A stretch of 64,000 bases of DNA from Leptoclinus maculatus (GCA_032191485.1 JAVDOI010000007.1:1342001-1406000), one strand, 5' to 3'; numbered from the stretch's first letter, positions 37,481 through 51,703 are shown. Notes: generated by a model from the sequence alone, not told the origin. A program made the numbers and translations.

Positions 37481-38350
37481 TTCTTTGACCAGAAATAATT
37501 ATTTTGCAATGGCCTCTGTTGTGCACCATCTCCAACACAGAAGCAGAGGATAAAAGCCAAGATTATATGCTGATCGCCCCAACCTAATTGAGCATTACTT
37601 CACTGATGAGCTTTATTAATGGCACAGATTTCGTCGACAGGACATGGGTGTCGTCTGCAATATTCTTCATCCATATCTAGAACGGGCCACTCTGAGGAGC
37701 CATACCTTGACTGTGGAAGAGCAGGTGCCGATAGCATTACGCTTCTATTCATTTGGTTTGTTTTATAAAGTGATTGGGGATGGACTGGCCATTACTAAAT
37801 CCACAGTGGGTCGTGTGTTGCATTCTGTGTCATCTGCCTTGGCCGGTGTTCTGGGTCTATTTGTCAAATTCCTTGATAACGAAGATGAAATAACCCAGAC
37901 AAAGAGGACATTCCACACCATCGGTGTAATCGGATGCACACATGCATATTCAAGCACCTCATGCAAGGAAATGGGAGTTTGTGAACAGGAAGAGGCGCCA
38001 CAGTATCGATGTACAGCTTGTGGGAAATGCAGACCTCATTATCACAAATTGTGTCGTGTGGTGGCCAGGGTCGTACATGATGCCTGTATTTTGAAACATT
38101 GCAGTCTGTATCAAAAGGTTACAGCACACTGCTCCAGATGGCTGATGACCCCTTTTGCCACTGTAACTTGTGACTCACAGCAGAGGTACAACAATGTTCA
38201 TGGCATCTCAATGGTGTACTGAAGCGTAGATTTGCCTGCTTGAACTATCTCTGTGTGGAGCCACAGCAAGCATGCTACATAATCTGTGCCTGCATTGTGC
38301 TACACAACATACCACAAAGAAGGAGAGTGCCTTTGCATTGATGGACCTCC
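37480..38350 (+). pseudogene. PIF/Harbinger transposase (HARBI1-like), broken
   Basis: The longest intact stretch (37644-38222, 192 codons) contains LERATLRSHTLTVEEQVPIA, FYKVIGDGLAITKSTVGRVL and FHTIGVIGC, followed by sequence matching the DDE nuclease of Harbinger transposases. Upstream, YADRPNLIEHYFTDEL (about 37568-37615) and downstream FACLNYLCVEPQQACYIICA and IVLHNI (about 38230-38310) continue the same protein in other frames. The GCxDGTH block carrying the first catalytic aspartate now reads GCTHAYSS, so the active site is destroyed. An intact enzyme would act with a Myb-like partner protein and create 3-bp TWA duplications; neither partner nor termini are identified. Confidence 0.88.
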
Positions 38351-41300
38351 TCTCTGTGCAAAAGGCCCTAACCTGTCGCCACCATCGCCACCACTGCAGC
38401 AGCAGCAGCCTGATGGACCAGCTGGAAGAGCAGTGCGAAACACCATGGTGAATCACGTCTTTGTGGCACATTCGTAGTGAGCAAGATTATTGTATTTGTT
38501 TGTGTACCATGGTACCCCCACCATTACTTTTATGATTATGTAAATTATTTGGTAAAACAGTAGAAAAGTCACCTGCTTAAGCCCCAAATGTTTTCATCGC
38601 ACACGTGTGCCTTAATACAGAAATTACCCAATTTGTTCATTCAGTTGCGGTGATAATAACTGTTTAACATTTTGTTGTATTGCCATCAAATTTGGTACAT
38701 GTTTATTTTCATTGCTCTAATGTGTAGCCTACCTTGATGGCTTTTTTAAATTATGTTGATTTTACTTATTGAATTTATTGTTCCTAAAGGCAAGCCACAT
38801 GAGGTCGGCTTTTATACTGAAGTGAAATGGAATGAAAATTCAGTCACGTTACAGGCCGAACCTCTAATGATGGCACAGTGAGAAGTGTGCTAACCCAGTA
38901 TGTGACTCAACTGTTGGTCACCCTTTCTGAAATGCCACCATGTGACAGAATTTGGGGCTCAATATTTTAGTTGTCAGGGTCTAAAGCTTGAAGTTTTGAA
39001 TACAAGATATGGGCTGCAATAATAGTAACAGCAACAGTAGAGGAATAACAATGTAAACAACATGGATGTACGGCATTGGGTTAATAATGTTATAGTGTAA
39101 TATGAAATGTGCTGTTCATTATCATTACCAATGAACATGGCACTGACCCCTGTCAGAATAAAGTCCCAATAACTGTAACGATAAGCGAAAATTATATTTC
39201 AAAATGCTCACGATGGCCTTGTAAGTCACATGAAATCTTTCAGTGGGACAGATCTGGCCAGCTGGCCGTATTTTGCCAGGTCTACCTCTACTGACATTGA
39301 CATTTTAACCAAATTAAGATTTTATTTGTGTAATAAGAGCTGTAGAATTGATAAAACCCCAGATGAGAGGGTCATATATACAGCTAATGTGTCAGGTGAT
39401 AGTTTGCAAAGCCAACAATGCATTGATGTTGTCTCTGGAGTTGGTGAGTACAAATTCTGAGCCTCTTTCCTCCTCCAAGGCCATGTCCTCTTTCAGATCC
39501 GCAAAGACGTCAACAGAGTGAAATCACTCTGAATTTGCGGCTGTGACTCCAAAGACCTTCGCAGTGGGAGTGAGTGACAGGTGGGCGACACAGTGAGAAA
39601 GTCTGCCTGATGCAGAGGGTCTAAAGCAACCTACACAGTGTGACACACACATTAGTGTACTGTGAGTCGCATTGAGCACAGGCTGGTCTCCTGGCTCCAC
39701 CAGGACGGAGCCATCAGTGGTAGATAATATAAGATATACTTTATTACTGCTGCATCACACAATACACTTGCCAGCATCACAATCCACATGCAGGCATAGA
39801 ACATAGATGCAGTGCAGAGGTAAAGGGGGGAGAATGTGCAGGGGGTACAGTTCTTTTTGTTCCTTGTTGAGTTCCCAAACATAAAATGTTACAAATGCAA
39901 CGATTTATGGCAGATGAATGGTGAAACTCCGTCATAAGACATACATGAACATTCATCACCAGGAAGGACTCATAGATCACTCCTTGATTGAAACATTAAC
40001 AGAAGTCTAGAATTAGGTCACTTTCATGAAAACCAGTGCAGATTTGTGTTTCTCTATGATGCAGGTGTTACATTGGGCAAGTCTGTGCAAGTTGATTTTG
40101 ATAGCGTACTAACATGAAGCCGATGAGAAAAGGCATGTTTAAACGGCACCACTAGCTCCTGAATTGGGAAAGGGTTGTGTTGTAATGGAGGTAGAGTGTT
40201 GCAGTGTAAGTCATAAAACCCGGAAATGAGTCGACATCGTGTGCACTTCCGGTTTCCATGTGTCAAAGTCAATGTTTTTTTTAAATGGGTTTTTAGTTTG
40301 TCTGAAAAAAAGGTCTGTGGTTAAAACTAGATTAAGATCTTTTTATGTTTTGACAATGTAAGTTGTAAGCACATAAGATTTACTGGGCAAAACCACTGCT
40401 ATGGTTCTTTGAGGATTCCGCAGTTGCCTTGGGCCGAGGTGTCTCATTATTTAAGGGAAATTCAGTAATCAGTCATTCTGAATTTGCAGAATTGTCAAAG
40501 TTTGTTTGCCAAATGAGTTGCAACTCGCCACAACCTGCATTTGACCATGACCCTATCAATCTCATTCCGAGCCCGACAACCATCCAGGGCAGTACTCTGA
40601 CAATGTTCATATGCATGTTGCACACATAGACTGTCCAAATATTTTTGACATGGAAATATATGTATGCATGTTAATTCCACTGAATTTGTCCACCGACTGA
40701 CTAAGTTAGGTAACAATCTGCTGAAACATTGAAGCCAAACCCAACAAACAATCAGGATTGTTGTTTAAACAGAATTTCTGCAGCAGAATGTTGCTGTTCT
40801 TCGAGGGGTAAGGAATCCTGCCTGCTACACATAACAGCATGCAATATTCATAGCCTTGTACCATATGATGCATATAAATGATGCATCAGTTATGCTACAG
40901 TACCAACTGTAATTCTGGAGAGCCAGAAGTGTTAATCATTCCTCCTCCCACTGCATGTATTAATACCTCGAATACGTGTGTTTCACATGGTAGTATGTAC
41001 TGCATGTAATGTATGTTCTCATGATCATTTTTATATCTGTACATTTTAGTTTCACAAATATGTAAAGCTGATCTTAATATATTATTCATATCATATGTTT
41101 TACTATTACATTATCATTGACTTCATTTCTATTCTTGAATCACTGCAAATCTAGTTTCAGTTTTCTTTTTTCATTTTCAAGCTTTATTGTCACATACACA
41201 TTCATACAGCATCAAATTAAATTCTTAGATGCCTAGCTCCCTAACTAGTGCCATACAACACACATACTGCTACAGTGCTATTCAATATGTTTTATGAGTG

Positions 41301-41872
41301 TGCATCAAAGTTGGCAACACAGTACAAAGAACATTTACATTTAAAGTATGAAAGAAAATGACATTGTAAAAAATATATATGAACCAACAGAACATATGCA
41401 ATGTTGCTAGTGATCATGTGGTCTGATCACAGTACTGAACTGGGAGAGAGGTAAGGCATTTCCCCCAAAATGTTTTTCTTTAATGTGACAATTTGAAAAC
41501 ACTTTACAAAGTGCTATATTATTTTCTTGAAAATAAACCAAAAAAATAAAAAGAGAACCAGCATTGAGATACATTATAAAAACGGATAAGGGATTTGGAA
41601 CTACTATGACATCCAATGTGTCAACAAGAGAACAATACTGTCTATAACGCCGACACTCTCTAAGCCATATTGAAGCTGAAGGAACGCTTCTCTGTCTTTG
41701 AACAGTGAATAAATTAAAACACAGCAGACATTAACGAGGTAAAAGAGGAGATGAAAATACTTGTATTTCAAGACAAAAGAGACTGAGGACAAGATGGAAT
41801 CTGCGTCTCATCAGCCTCCTGGAAAAAGAGAATGTCTGAGATGAAATCCTAATGGTACGGAGCAAGATTGCA

Positions 41873-41875
<3 letters not shown>
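38351..41875. other. Long spacer, LINE-tail fragments, no gene supported
   Basis: About 3.5 kb without a credible frame. At 39721-39745 the word ataagatatactttatt resembles LINE tails in fish read in reverse. At 41165-41230 ttcaagctttattgtcac resembles the reversed end of a Rex1-like LINE (…gacaataaa). I looked for the Myb-like second gene of Harbinger here and did not find one. Confidence 0.4.

Positions 41876-41905
<30 letters not shown>
41876..41905. repeat. (TA)n microsatellite
   Basis: About 15 units immediately left of H1 copy 3. Confidence 0.97.
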
Positions 41906-41910
<5 letters not shown>

Positions 41911-43378
41911 CAGTGGTGGGCCATCAGGGCCTGCAAAGCCTTCTCTGCTGGCCTAAACAGAATCACAAAGTTATATCTATTTTATAATTTAATAATGTTT
42001 CTTAAATACACTACATGTATTATAATTTATAAAAATATTTTCCCCATTATCTTATTTTCTCATTGCACAGCTACTGTCTTCCTCAGTTGCTCTGCTTCCA
42101 GTGCAGCTTGTTTTAAGTAGAGCTTTTATCCAATCAGATTTCACCTCTGTGTCTCTAGGTAAGAAGAGAGGCCCGAGGCCTGCAGACTCACAAGTGAATC
42201 CATGTGTAGTTTAAGTGAATGGGGACGATATTGTTGATTGTCATCGTGTTCAACCAATCAGATCTTTAGTTTGACATGTTGGGCGTATTCTTTGAGTGTC
42301 AGAGCCTGCTAGCTGGCCTACAACTACGTCAGCATTAATGTGCAGCTCAGTTTTCAGGTGCAGCTCTGCAGTGAGGTGCAGCATGTGCTGTGATTGGTCA
42401 GTGGGCGAGCATGTGACTATTGTGAAATGAAATTTAAGGTAGCCAGCAGAACTTAGTTGAAGTAGTAAGAGTTCAAATTGAAAGATATGGAAGAAATTAT
42501 GACATTTTTCGCATTTTGCTTGGTGTAGATTATTTTCTTTTTTACCTAGCTTTGTTTTTTGTGGGATTAAACTCTTTGTCAACAAAGAAAGGAGGATGGA
42601 GTTTGTCTTTAAGTGAACAGCATTCGGTAAGTCAACTGCGTTTTTTTTTTTACATCTAATATCTGAATGGCCCTCGAGTGTTTAGCAGAATGCGTGTTGC
42701 TGCAGGTCTGCTGGATTGATTTGTTGCAACAACGAACTCACAAGAACCAGTCACATATATATGTGACTGGTCATTGTGTTAATTATATTGATTTGGACTA
42801 ATCATTGTCCGTTAATGACGAAGCATACCGTCATGTGCAGAGTTATTGTCCAGACAATTGAATCTGTTTGGGCTGTTTTCTTTAACAAAGCAAGAATGAT
42901 GGTCTGGAGAAATGGGGATTGTGTGGTGATTGCTTTAGCTCTGTTTGAATCAGTAGGAACAGATAAACGCTGCGGGGAGAGTTCGTAGCTTGTGTGCTGC
43001 TGTTGTTTTCCTGCTAAGCTAGTTTAGCGTAGCCTCCCAGAACACACGTGCGGTGACTCAGCTGTGTTTTTTTTTTTTTTTTTTGTTCCGGGTTCAGAGG
43101 TCACAGCCCGTTGTCTCCTACGTGAGCGCAGTCCACCGAAAACATTATATTTCCCACAATTTAAGCTTCTGCATTTTCCAAATGCACTAGTATTATTCAA
43201 AGGTATTGTTCGGTTCGTAAGCCTCGTACCGAACGGTTTAATACGAATACGTGTATTGTTACACCAATAGAAACAAATAATAACCGTAGCTGTGGCGTCA
43301 TAATGAGGTTATTAGAAGATGGTTCAACTGTAGTAGGACAGCACTGAAGGCCCAGGTATAAAATGCACGGCCCGCCAC

Positions 43379-43380
<2 letters not shown>
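41911..43380 (+). mobile_element. hAT-type element H1, copy 3, inserted in (TA)n
   Basis: Starts cagtggtgggccatcaggg and ends atgcacggcccgccactg. It is 1,470 bp, colinear with copy 2 but lacking most of the transposase-like stretch (only aacaaagaaaggaggatgg … aacagcattcg|gtaagt remains at 42579-42633). The flanks are TA repeats: left octamer atacatat, right octamer atgtatat, matching at six of eight positions, so the duplication has been blurred by microsatellite slippage. Poly-T at 43067-43084. Confidence 0.88.

Positions 43381-43382
<2 letters not shown>

Positions 43383-43437
<55 letters not shown>
43383..43437. repeat. (TA)n microsatellite
   Basis: About 27 units immediately right of H1 copy 3; the element most likely split one TA tract. 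Confidence 0.97.
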
Positions 43438-43441
<4 letters not shown>

Positions 43442-44460
43442 CATAGAACAGTTAAAAATGTTGATCCTTGGTATCTAGTGTCCAGAGTAATCCTAGTCTT
43501 TTGAACATCTGTGGAAACAATTGTTTGCATTGGAAAAATAATAGAAACAATATCTTCAATCAATCTTTAAAAAAAGATAGCTATGAATTAAAATCCCTCT
43601 GATATTGAGAATAACACTTTTCAATTGTGTTCTGATTTATATAGTTCCAACCATAACCAAACAGAGATTGAGATATTTATCAATTAGAGAACTTACCCCA
43701 CACATATCTAATGAATGGACTGCGATAGCCTCAAAATCTGAAATTCTTGCTGCTGTTAGCAAAATGGGAAAAGGAAAATATCAAGGAATAGGTGTTCTTT
43801 CTATTGAATTTTAAATATGTGTTTTTGGAATATTTTTGAAACTCTGCTTTTCAATATGTTAAAATAATGTAGGGAATGATCACACTGCTCCTCAAACCAG
43901 ATGAAGATCGTCTTTCGATAGATAATTGGAGACCAATATCATCACTAAATGTAGACTATAAATAATCTAAGTAATCTTTGCCAGACCCTTGAGAAAAGGT
44001 TTGAGTGAAATCATGAATGAAACTCAAAGCAGCTCCATGGTTAATCGTCACATCATTTGTTAGGCTGATTCTCGATCTAACTGGTTCCACTGAATGTGTA
44101 GAATCAGATGCTTTCATTTGACCAGTTCCTGTTTAGGTCACTTCAAACTTTTGTCTTTGTTAAGACAGTCATCTGCAATGTTAGAATGCTATAAAGACAG
44201 TAGCTGTGTCATGCTATATCCGAATAGCACCGAAAGTCAGCTTACCAGTTCTACATCTTTTTTTATATAGTTGTTGAATTGCTCTCAATTCTTACTTTAC
44301 AATGTTACTTTACAATCATCTTCAAGGTTTAAGCTTTTTTGTGAGGGAGATCAGAATAACTCAACATTAAATTGAGAAAGTACTCAATAAGATAACATCC
44401 TTCTCTCTGGCATAAGGCCTAAAACTTCATGTTTCAAAATGTAAAATCTTATGTCGCTTC

Positions 44461-45039
<579 letters not shown>

Positions 45040-45604
45040 GCTACAACATAGCGGAAACTTTATTATGTGATTTACTCGTTTTAAAAATGTTCAATACCTT
45101 GGAATTTATAGTTCCAAAAATCTTAATGGACAGGAAAATGATTTCAAGCCCAAAATACAAAAAAACGAACTAACTAAAACTAAGTTATATTCAACATGTG
45201 TCTTCAAGAGGATTTGTCCTCGCAGAGTTCTTATGAGTAAAACATTTGGTATCTCTAGATTTGTTTACCCTGCCCTCTGTTTTTATCCAACAATCCCTCT
45301 GTGAGGAAAAATGAACACTTAAAAAATGAAATGCCATCATATAAAAAGAGGAGATTTTAGCAGGTCCGAGAGGCGAAGGTGGCATGGAGATACCGGACCT
45401 CATGGAAGAGAAATGTACCCCCGAAATGAAACGCTTAAAAGGAGACTTGCAAGCTCCAGAATCAGTTTGATACTTCACACCACAAAATACAAACTATATT
45501 ACTTTGTAGTTATGATGACACAAAATGAAATTTCAACAGCAGGTTGCTACGGCAGCACAACTATGCTTTATTCACAATGTTTCTCCCAACAAAACTATTA
45601 AATA

Positions 45605-45870
45605 AACTGGTAAATTAACTGTACTTGCATTTCTTTTTTCTAGTCTTCCGACCACTTAATGCGCTTTAACACTACATGTCATCATTCACCCATTCACCAT
45701 GGGGCACCTGCCCATCAGGACTAACTAACATTCATACGCTGTAGACACAACTACGGGATCAATTTGGGGTTAAGTCTCTTGCACAGGGACACATCGACAT
45801 GGACTAGTGGAGCCGGGGATCAAACCACCGATCCTCTGATTGAAAGACGACTCTGCTCTACCACTGCGTA
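45605..45870 (+). repeat. Dispersed teleost repeat A, full-length-looking copy
   Basis: Runs from ctggtaaattaactgtactt through cttccgaccacttaatgcgc, catcattcacccattcacc, ggggcacctgcccatcagga, gcacagggacacatcgacat and gccggggatcaaaccaccga to ctctgctctaccactg. The closing part (…accaccgat…ctctaccactg) resembles a SINE/tRNA-like tail but no tRNA fold was verified. Confidence 0.75.
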
Positions 45871-47727
45871 TATATATACATATATATATATGTATTGTAT
45901 GAATACATTTGTAACACAAACTTACATCTTGGTATTTAATATTACTGAGAGGGAGAGTAATGCAGCATAAATACATGAATTGGTACAAAGGATGATGTAC
46001 AGTGATTGATCAGCATTTACAGAGATAAACAGAATTGAACTTGTATTAATTAACTAATTCATTCTCAATAAAACTCAATCTAGAGGTTATGTAAACAATG
46101 AATACTTCATACACACAAACCATGTGATCAAATCCTTCATCAGTGAAATGTTCAAAGAACTACTAAGTAAATGCAGCGATGATTGACCCAATGAATGAAT
46201 GAATGAGGACCACTGTACTCCAGATACAGCAGTGAAGGATATCTCGGCAGATTGGAGTTACTTGTGAGAATAACCACCAGGTGCGTATTCTTCCCCCTCG
46301 TAAACAGAAAGGTTAGGAAAGGTTGACTCGCTTCTCTGTGGAGGGAACTGGTCACCACTTGCGACAGTGACAAAAACCTGCAGTCAGCCCTGCTACCAAG
46401 CAGGACCACGCCCCGGATATCATTCATGTATTTGCTTTATCCTAAAGCTGTGCATCAAGTAACCAGCTCAGCAGCTGAATGAGCATACGGTGACAGTTCA
46501 TCAGAGATTCAAGATCTGTGTTAGACCTCCACCACTCTCCGGTCCCCTCGGCCCTCAGGGGCCTGTGAACTAGACATTCAGTCACATTTTACAAATAGAG
46601 GAATAAACTGACTAATTAGAGCAGAAATGGGACAAATGAGATCACTGCTGCTCCACTTCAACCCCAGAGTGTGTGAATGTCATCATCTGTCAGTCCAAGT
46701 TCAAAGCTGATATTGAAGCCACAGCACAGGCGCTGAAGGGCCCTCTTCACCTCGCTACATCTTCTTATGCTAATTTTTCCTCATTGCTAATTCAAATATC
46801 CATCATTTAAATCCCCCCCCCCCCCCCCTTCCCCTGTAATGAAAGGACAAAACTAAAAGTTTGCTGTGAATTTACATTAGTTCTCATAACATACATACGA
46901 GTCAGTGTGGATGTAATGATTTCCATGGAGAATTATTTTTTTAATAAATAATTTCATTTACATCACAAACTTCTTTCTTTTCTTCTCTTTGTAGCACATA
47001 TGTATCTATTCAGAGACAATATGGGGCGTTGCTCTTACGATATAACAAGAGAAGACAATGTTGCTCTTTAACGCTACAGTTGGTAACTTCAATCAAAGAT
47101 AACTTATCCCGTAAGTTAACGTTAACGTTATCCCGCGTCACACAAGGTACATCTGTTTGCATTTGTCGTAAATCAATATGATTGATGGTTGAGATGGCTA
47201 GTAAAGAATGTATGTTACTTATGTATGTTATGACCGTGAATCTAGTTGGTCTCTAGTTATGATGTTCTTTAGTTAGCTTAGTCTCAAAATGAAGAAAACA
47301 TTACATCATATGTGAGCGCTTAAAACTTGCAGTTCTGGAAGTTAAATTGCACAACTTCAAGGCAATGTGTATGTCTAACTTATTAATTATATCTTATCCG
47401 ATTACTTGATTATTTGATGTAATAATCGGTAGAATACTCGATTACTACAATAATCGTCAGCTGCGGTCTTGTCACAGCTGACATTACAATACTCTTGTGA
47501 ACTATATTCACTGTACCACTAGAAGTAACAGTCTGAGAGACACTTCAACAAATAGCTTTTATTGACTTCTTTCAAAATACTGAAAGAAATCCACTGCACA
47601 TACCATCAAATCACAGCCAATCATCAGAGCGCGTTGCTTACATCTGAAAACATCAACCAAAACATCATCTTGCTGCAGATGAAGACACTTAAAAGAATCA
47701 TTTAAAACACAATAAACCAGCAGCTTA

Positions 47728-47772
<45 letters not shown>

Positions 47773-48136
47773 TCACAGGTCCAAGAGATGTACAATGCTA
47801 TATCAGCCAATTCACACCCTGTAATCATCCAATGCAATCATCCTTTATAATAACACTCGAAGTCTTTTCAAAGAGTTTCAAGTGTGCAGAAATAAGTGGG
47901 TGAGTCACTGTGCTCTGTGCCAACATTTTAGAAATAATTCAATATTGTCATTCAACTGTTGTCCCTCCAGCAGCTGTCAGAGACTTCTTAACAGAGAGGA
48001 CATTTGACTTGAATAGCATTTCCTTGTTTGTGTTTACTCTTCTTTCATATAGAGAACTCTCTGTAAGCAATGCACATCCAGACGTATAGAAACTAAAGAC
48101 TTTATAATGACTTCCTCACCAAATGAATGGCTCCAC
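45871..48136. other. Spacer, no gene seen
   Basis: No supported frames. It includes tatata words near 45869, a poly-C run (46813-46828), aatcg-type words at 47420-47458 recalling a decayed hAT end, and a (CA)n tract at 47729-47768. Confidence 0.4.
47729..47768. repeat. (AC)n microsatellite
   Basis: About 20 AC units. Confidence 0.98.
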
Positions 48137-48238
48137 TATATATATATATATATATATACGTATATGTATACATCTATACATCTATACATCTATATATATT
48201 TATACATATGTACTGTATGTATAGATGTATATCTATAC

Positions 48239-48269
<31 letters not shown>
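48137..48269. repeat. TA-rich, catctatacat and (TG)n low-complexity block
   Basis: (TA)n, then three to four copies of an atctatac word, then (TG)n at 48244-48269, leading into the 10-bp minisatellite 55 bases later. Confidence 0.9.
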
Positions 48270-48273
<4 letters not shown>

Positions 48274-48323
48274 CGAGAAAGTGAAAAAACAATGGGCGGG
48301 ACATCGACGTTCTAACATTTGAG

Positions 48324-49490
48324 CTATAGCTCTGTACAGCTCTGTACAGCTCTGTATAGCTCTGTATAGCTCTGTACAGCTCTGTACAGCTCTGTATAGC
48401 TCTGTACAGCTCTGTATAGCTCTGTATAGCTCTGTACAGCTCTGTACAGCTCTGTACAGCTCTGTATAGCTCTGTACAGCTCTGTACAGCTCTGTACAGC
48501 TCTGTACAGCTCTGTATAGCTCTGTACAGCTCTGTATAGCTCTGTACAGCTCTGTACAGCTCTGTATAGCTCTGTACAGCTCTGTACAGCTCTGTACAGC
48601 TCTGTACAGCTCTGTATAGCTCTGTACAGCTCTGTATAGCTCTGTATAGCTCTGTACAGCTCTGTACAGCTCTGTACAGCTCTGTACAGCTCTGTATAGC
48701 TCTGTACAGCTCTGTACAGCTCTGTACAGCTCTGTATAGCTCTGTATAGCTCTGTACAGCTCTGTACAGCTCTGTACAGCTCTGTACAGCTCTGTACAGC
48801 TCTGTACAGCTCTGTATAGCTCTGTACAGCTCTGTACAGCTCTGTACAGCTCTGTACAGCTCTGTACAGCTCTGTATAGCTCTGTATAGCTCTGTACAGC
48901 TCTGTACAGCTCTGTACAGCTCTGTATAGCTCTGTACAGCTCTGTACAGCTCTGTACAGCTCTGTACAGCTCTGTATAGCTCTGTATAGCTCTGTACAGC
49001 TCTGTACAGCTCTGTACAGCTCTGTATAGCTCTGTACAGCTCTGTACAGCTCTGTACAGCTCTGTACAGCTCTGTATAGCTCTGTACAGCTCTGTATAGC
49101 TCTGTATAGCTCTGTACAGCTCTGTACAGCTCTGTACAGCTCTGTATAGCTCTGTACAGCTCTGTACAGCTCTGTACAGCTCTGTATAGCTCTGTATAGC
49201 TCTGTACAGCTCTGTACAGCTCTGTACAGCTCTGTACAGCTCTGTACAGCTCTGTACAGCTCTGTATAGCTCTGTACAGCTCTGTACAGCTCTGTACAGC
49301 TCTGTACAGCTCTGTACAGCTCTGTACAGCTCTGTATAGCTCTGTATAGCTCTGTACAGCTCTGTATAGCTCTGTATAGCTCTGTGTAGCTCTGTACAGC
49401 TCTGTATAGCTCTGTACAGCTCTGTATAGCTCTGTATAGCTCTGTACAGCTCTGTGTAGCTCTGTACAGCTCTGTACAGCTCTGTATAGC
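48324..49490. repeat. 10-bp minisatellite, 116 units with C/T variants
   Basis: Perfectly phased 10-mers of tctgtacagc or tctgtatagc (two units near the right end read tctgtgtagc) run from 48331 to 49490 without a single indel. The C and T forms are arranged irregularly but with local higher-order repeats; for instance units 48871-48970 and 48971-49070 have the same ten-unit variant order. Because 10 bp needs three units to return to frame, the minus strand is open for 435 codons with a ten-residue period; I regard that as an artefact. Confidence 0.99.
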
Positions 49491-51667
49491 TTTGCATTTA
49501 CATGATGTTATTCAGCCTTCCACCCTCTCACAGTCACAGTCTAAAGCTTGTGAATCCAAATGACGATTGTTGGGCAATTCCACTCTCAGAATCTATCATC
49601 ACTTCAATATCAGGCAGTTCTGTAAGAAAAGAAAGCAGTTATTGTCCTTTAGGTGTGAACTTTGAAGCTGCTCTAATCTTTTGTCCTTTTCTTGTAAGTG
49701 ATCGTATCATTATGTGCAGTTGGAACAGAGGTTGCTAGTGACAAACCCACAGAGAATCATCACCGACTCTGCACTTCCCCTCAATTCCATGGAGCGTTTT
49801 GAAATATTTCAGCTAATTGTTTTGGTTCACAAACTCAGCTTCTATCACTTCATTGCTCATCTCCAGTCGGAGACGGGTGCTGTTTTCAGCAAGACCGCTC
49901 TGATGAACCCACTGCACGCTACATATCCAGCACCACCAACAGACAGAAAAGAGTTAGCTACGAGATGCTAAACATATTGGAACATTTAAAGAACTTTAGA
50001 TACCCTTGTTGTGCGTGTTTTCAACGGATGTGGCATTTTGCTGCTGCCAATCATAGTTTCAACAAGTTTTAAACTCTGAATTAAAACTGTATGGTTGGTT
50101 GCATGTTCGGTTGTCAGAGTCAATTTTACAACAGTGGACTCAAGATCTACAGAATTCAGACAGGATCACAATTCTTTAAACGTGCAAGCACGACGCATTC
50201 TGCTCACCAGTGAACACGGTCGGTCGACATATTAAAAGTGAATGAAGTCAAAGCTCTGAGTCTCTGTCATGGTGTTGTTCTGCACATGACCACAGATAAC
50301 AGAGTTGATCATCTAGTGACTTGTGTCTTGCTGGTGTAACGTTACATGTTTCTCCACCAGTTACTCATATACATGTGGACACTAAATATTGGACTTGTTA
50401 ATGTATTCTATCCACCCACTGACAGCACGTGATCTTTGGTGGTTTATGTTCTATTGCACTCTGCCGTACTTCGGTCGCACACTTACCCATGTCATCATTG
50501 TTAACGCTGCAAAAGGCTTTATAGGATGATAATATGTCATTGTTGTGATTACAGCTTGTTATGCTCAAAACAATCATTCCATTTTTCCTAAAATTATAAA
50601 GTCTGCAAATGTTCCACTATTTATTTTCATTTCACATCAGCACTGCTACATTCACATGCACATTTTATAAAAGCTAAAGCGTCCTGTAAATAAACTCAAC
50701 AGTAATAAAAACACAAATACATGTTGTGTACTAATTACGTCAAAAGCCAACTCGGTCCAGCAAGATCAGTGTAGGCATGCAGTGCAGAACAACAGTCCTA
50801 CATATACATTCATCACTTCATCATTTACAGTAACTGTGACAGAGAAAGGAACAGCAACAGGTTCACACGCAGAGCTTGGAAATAATAGCTTCAGAGTTTA
50901 CATTTAACTGAATGTTGCTAGCTGCTAACTAGATAAAGAAAAGTTATCTTAATATGAAGTTATTTACACTCATTTTCTTACATTGAAGCTAATACCACTC
51001 AGTACATCATATTCAGTGTAGAGGATGCTGAGGTGCTACGCTGTTGGGACACAGGTTGACAGGTTGACTCAAGGTCAGTTATTGGGTAAAGTATTCCTTT
51101 GAACTAAATAAAACATGCTAAACTAGGGCTGGATTACTGTGCTTCTCCCTTGATCCGTGGTAAGATAGCTAAATCAAAGTGTTCCCTGTAATGAAATGCT
51201 ATGAAGCATATAAAGACAGGAAGAGGTATCAATGTACACCTCTATGTCCTGAGATGAGGCTTCTATCCTCACTAAAGGACTGATGATGAGTTCTCTAGCT
51301 GCGCTAAGGTCAAAGGCAATGGAGTGCAAATTACATAAAAAATGCACTCCTTATCTGTACAGTATACTTCTTAACATTTACGTTGTCAGTGAGGTAAGCA
51401 GGGTGAGTCAGGTCACTTCTACAGTTGTACATATTGGATGTCTTTACTGTGTTTAACGCGTTAGCATTCTGACAACAATACAGTTCAGGAGGAAACACCT
51501 AACATCTGTTTATATTTTGGAAAAAAGAAAAAAAGTTAAAATATCAAAGTCTAGTTTACACGTCAGGTTTATCATATAAAGGAGCAAATAAACAGCATGA
51601 CACCAGTCAGTGTCTCCATGCTCCCCACACTCTGAAATTGAATGATGTTGATCTTGATGATGTTGAT

Positions 51668-51669
51668 CT

Positions 51670-51702
<33 letters not shown>
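51668..51702. repeat. (GAT)n microsatellite
   Basis: About 11 GAT units with related tgatcttga and taatga words on either side. Confidence 0.97.

Positions 51703-51703
<1 letters not shown>

Noticed and set aside
45790..45870. tRNA-like tail of repeat A as a functional tRNA gene
   Set aside because: Only a loose resemblance to B-box-like words; no cloverleaf could be drawn, and the copies are diverged.
48190..49497. 435-codon minus-strand frame of TELYRAVQSY-type repeats
   Set aside because: It is entirely the 10-bp minisatellite read in frame; no unique sequence of note, no promoter or splice context, and similar openness is forced by a stop-free 10-mer.
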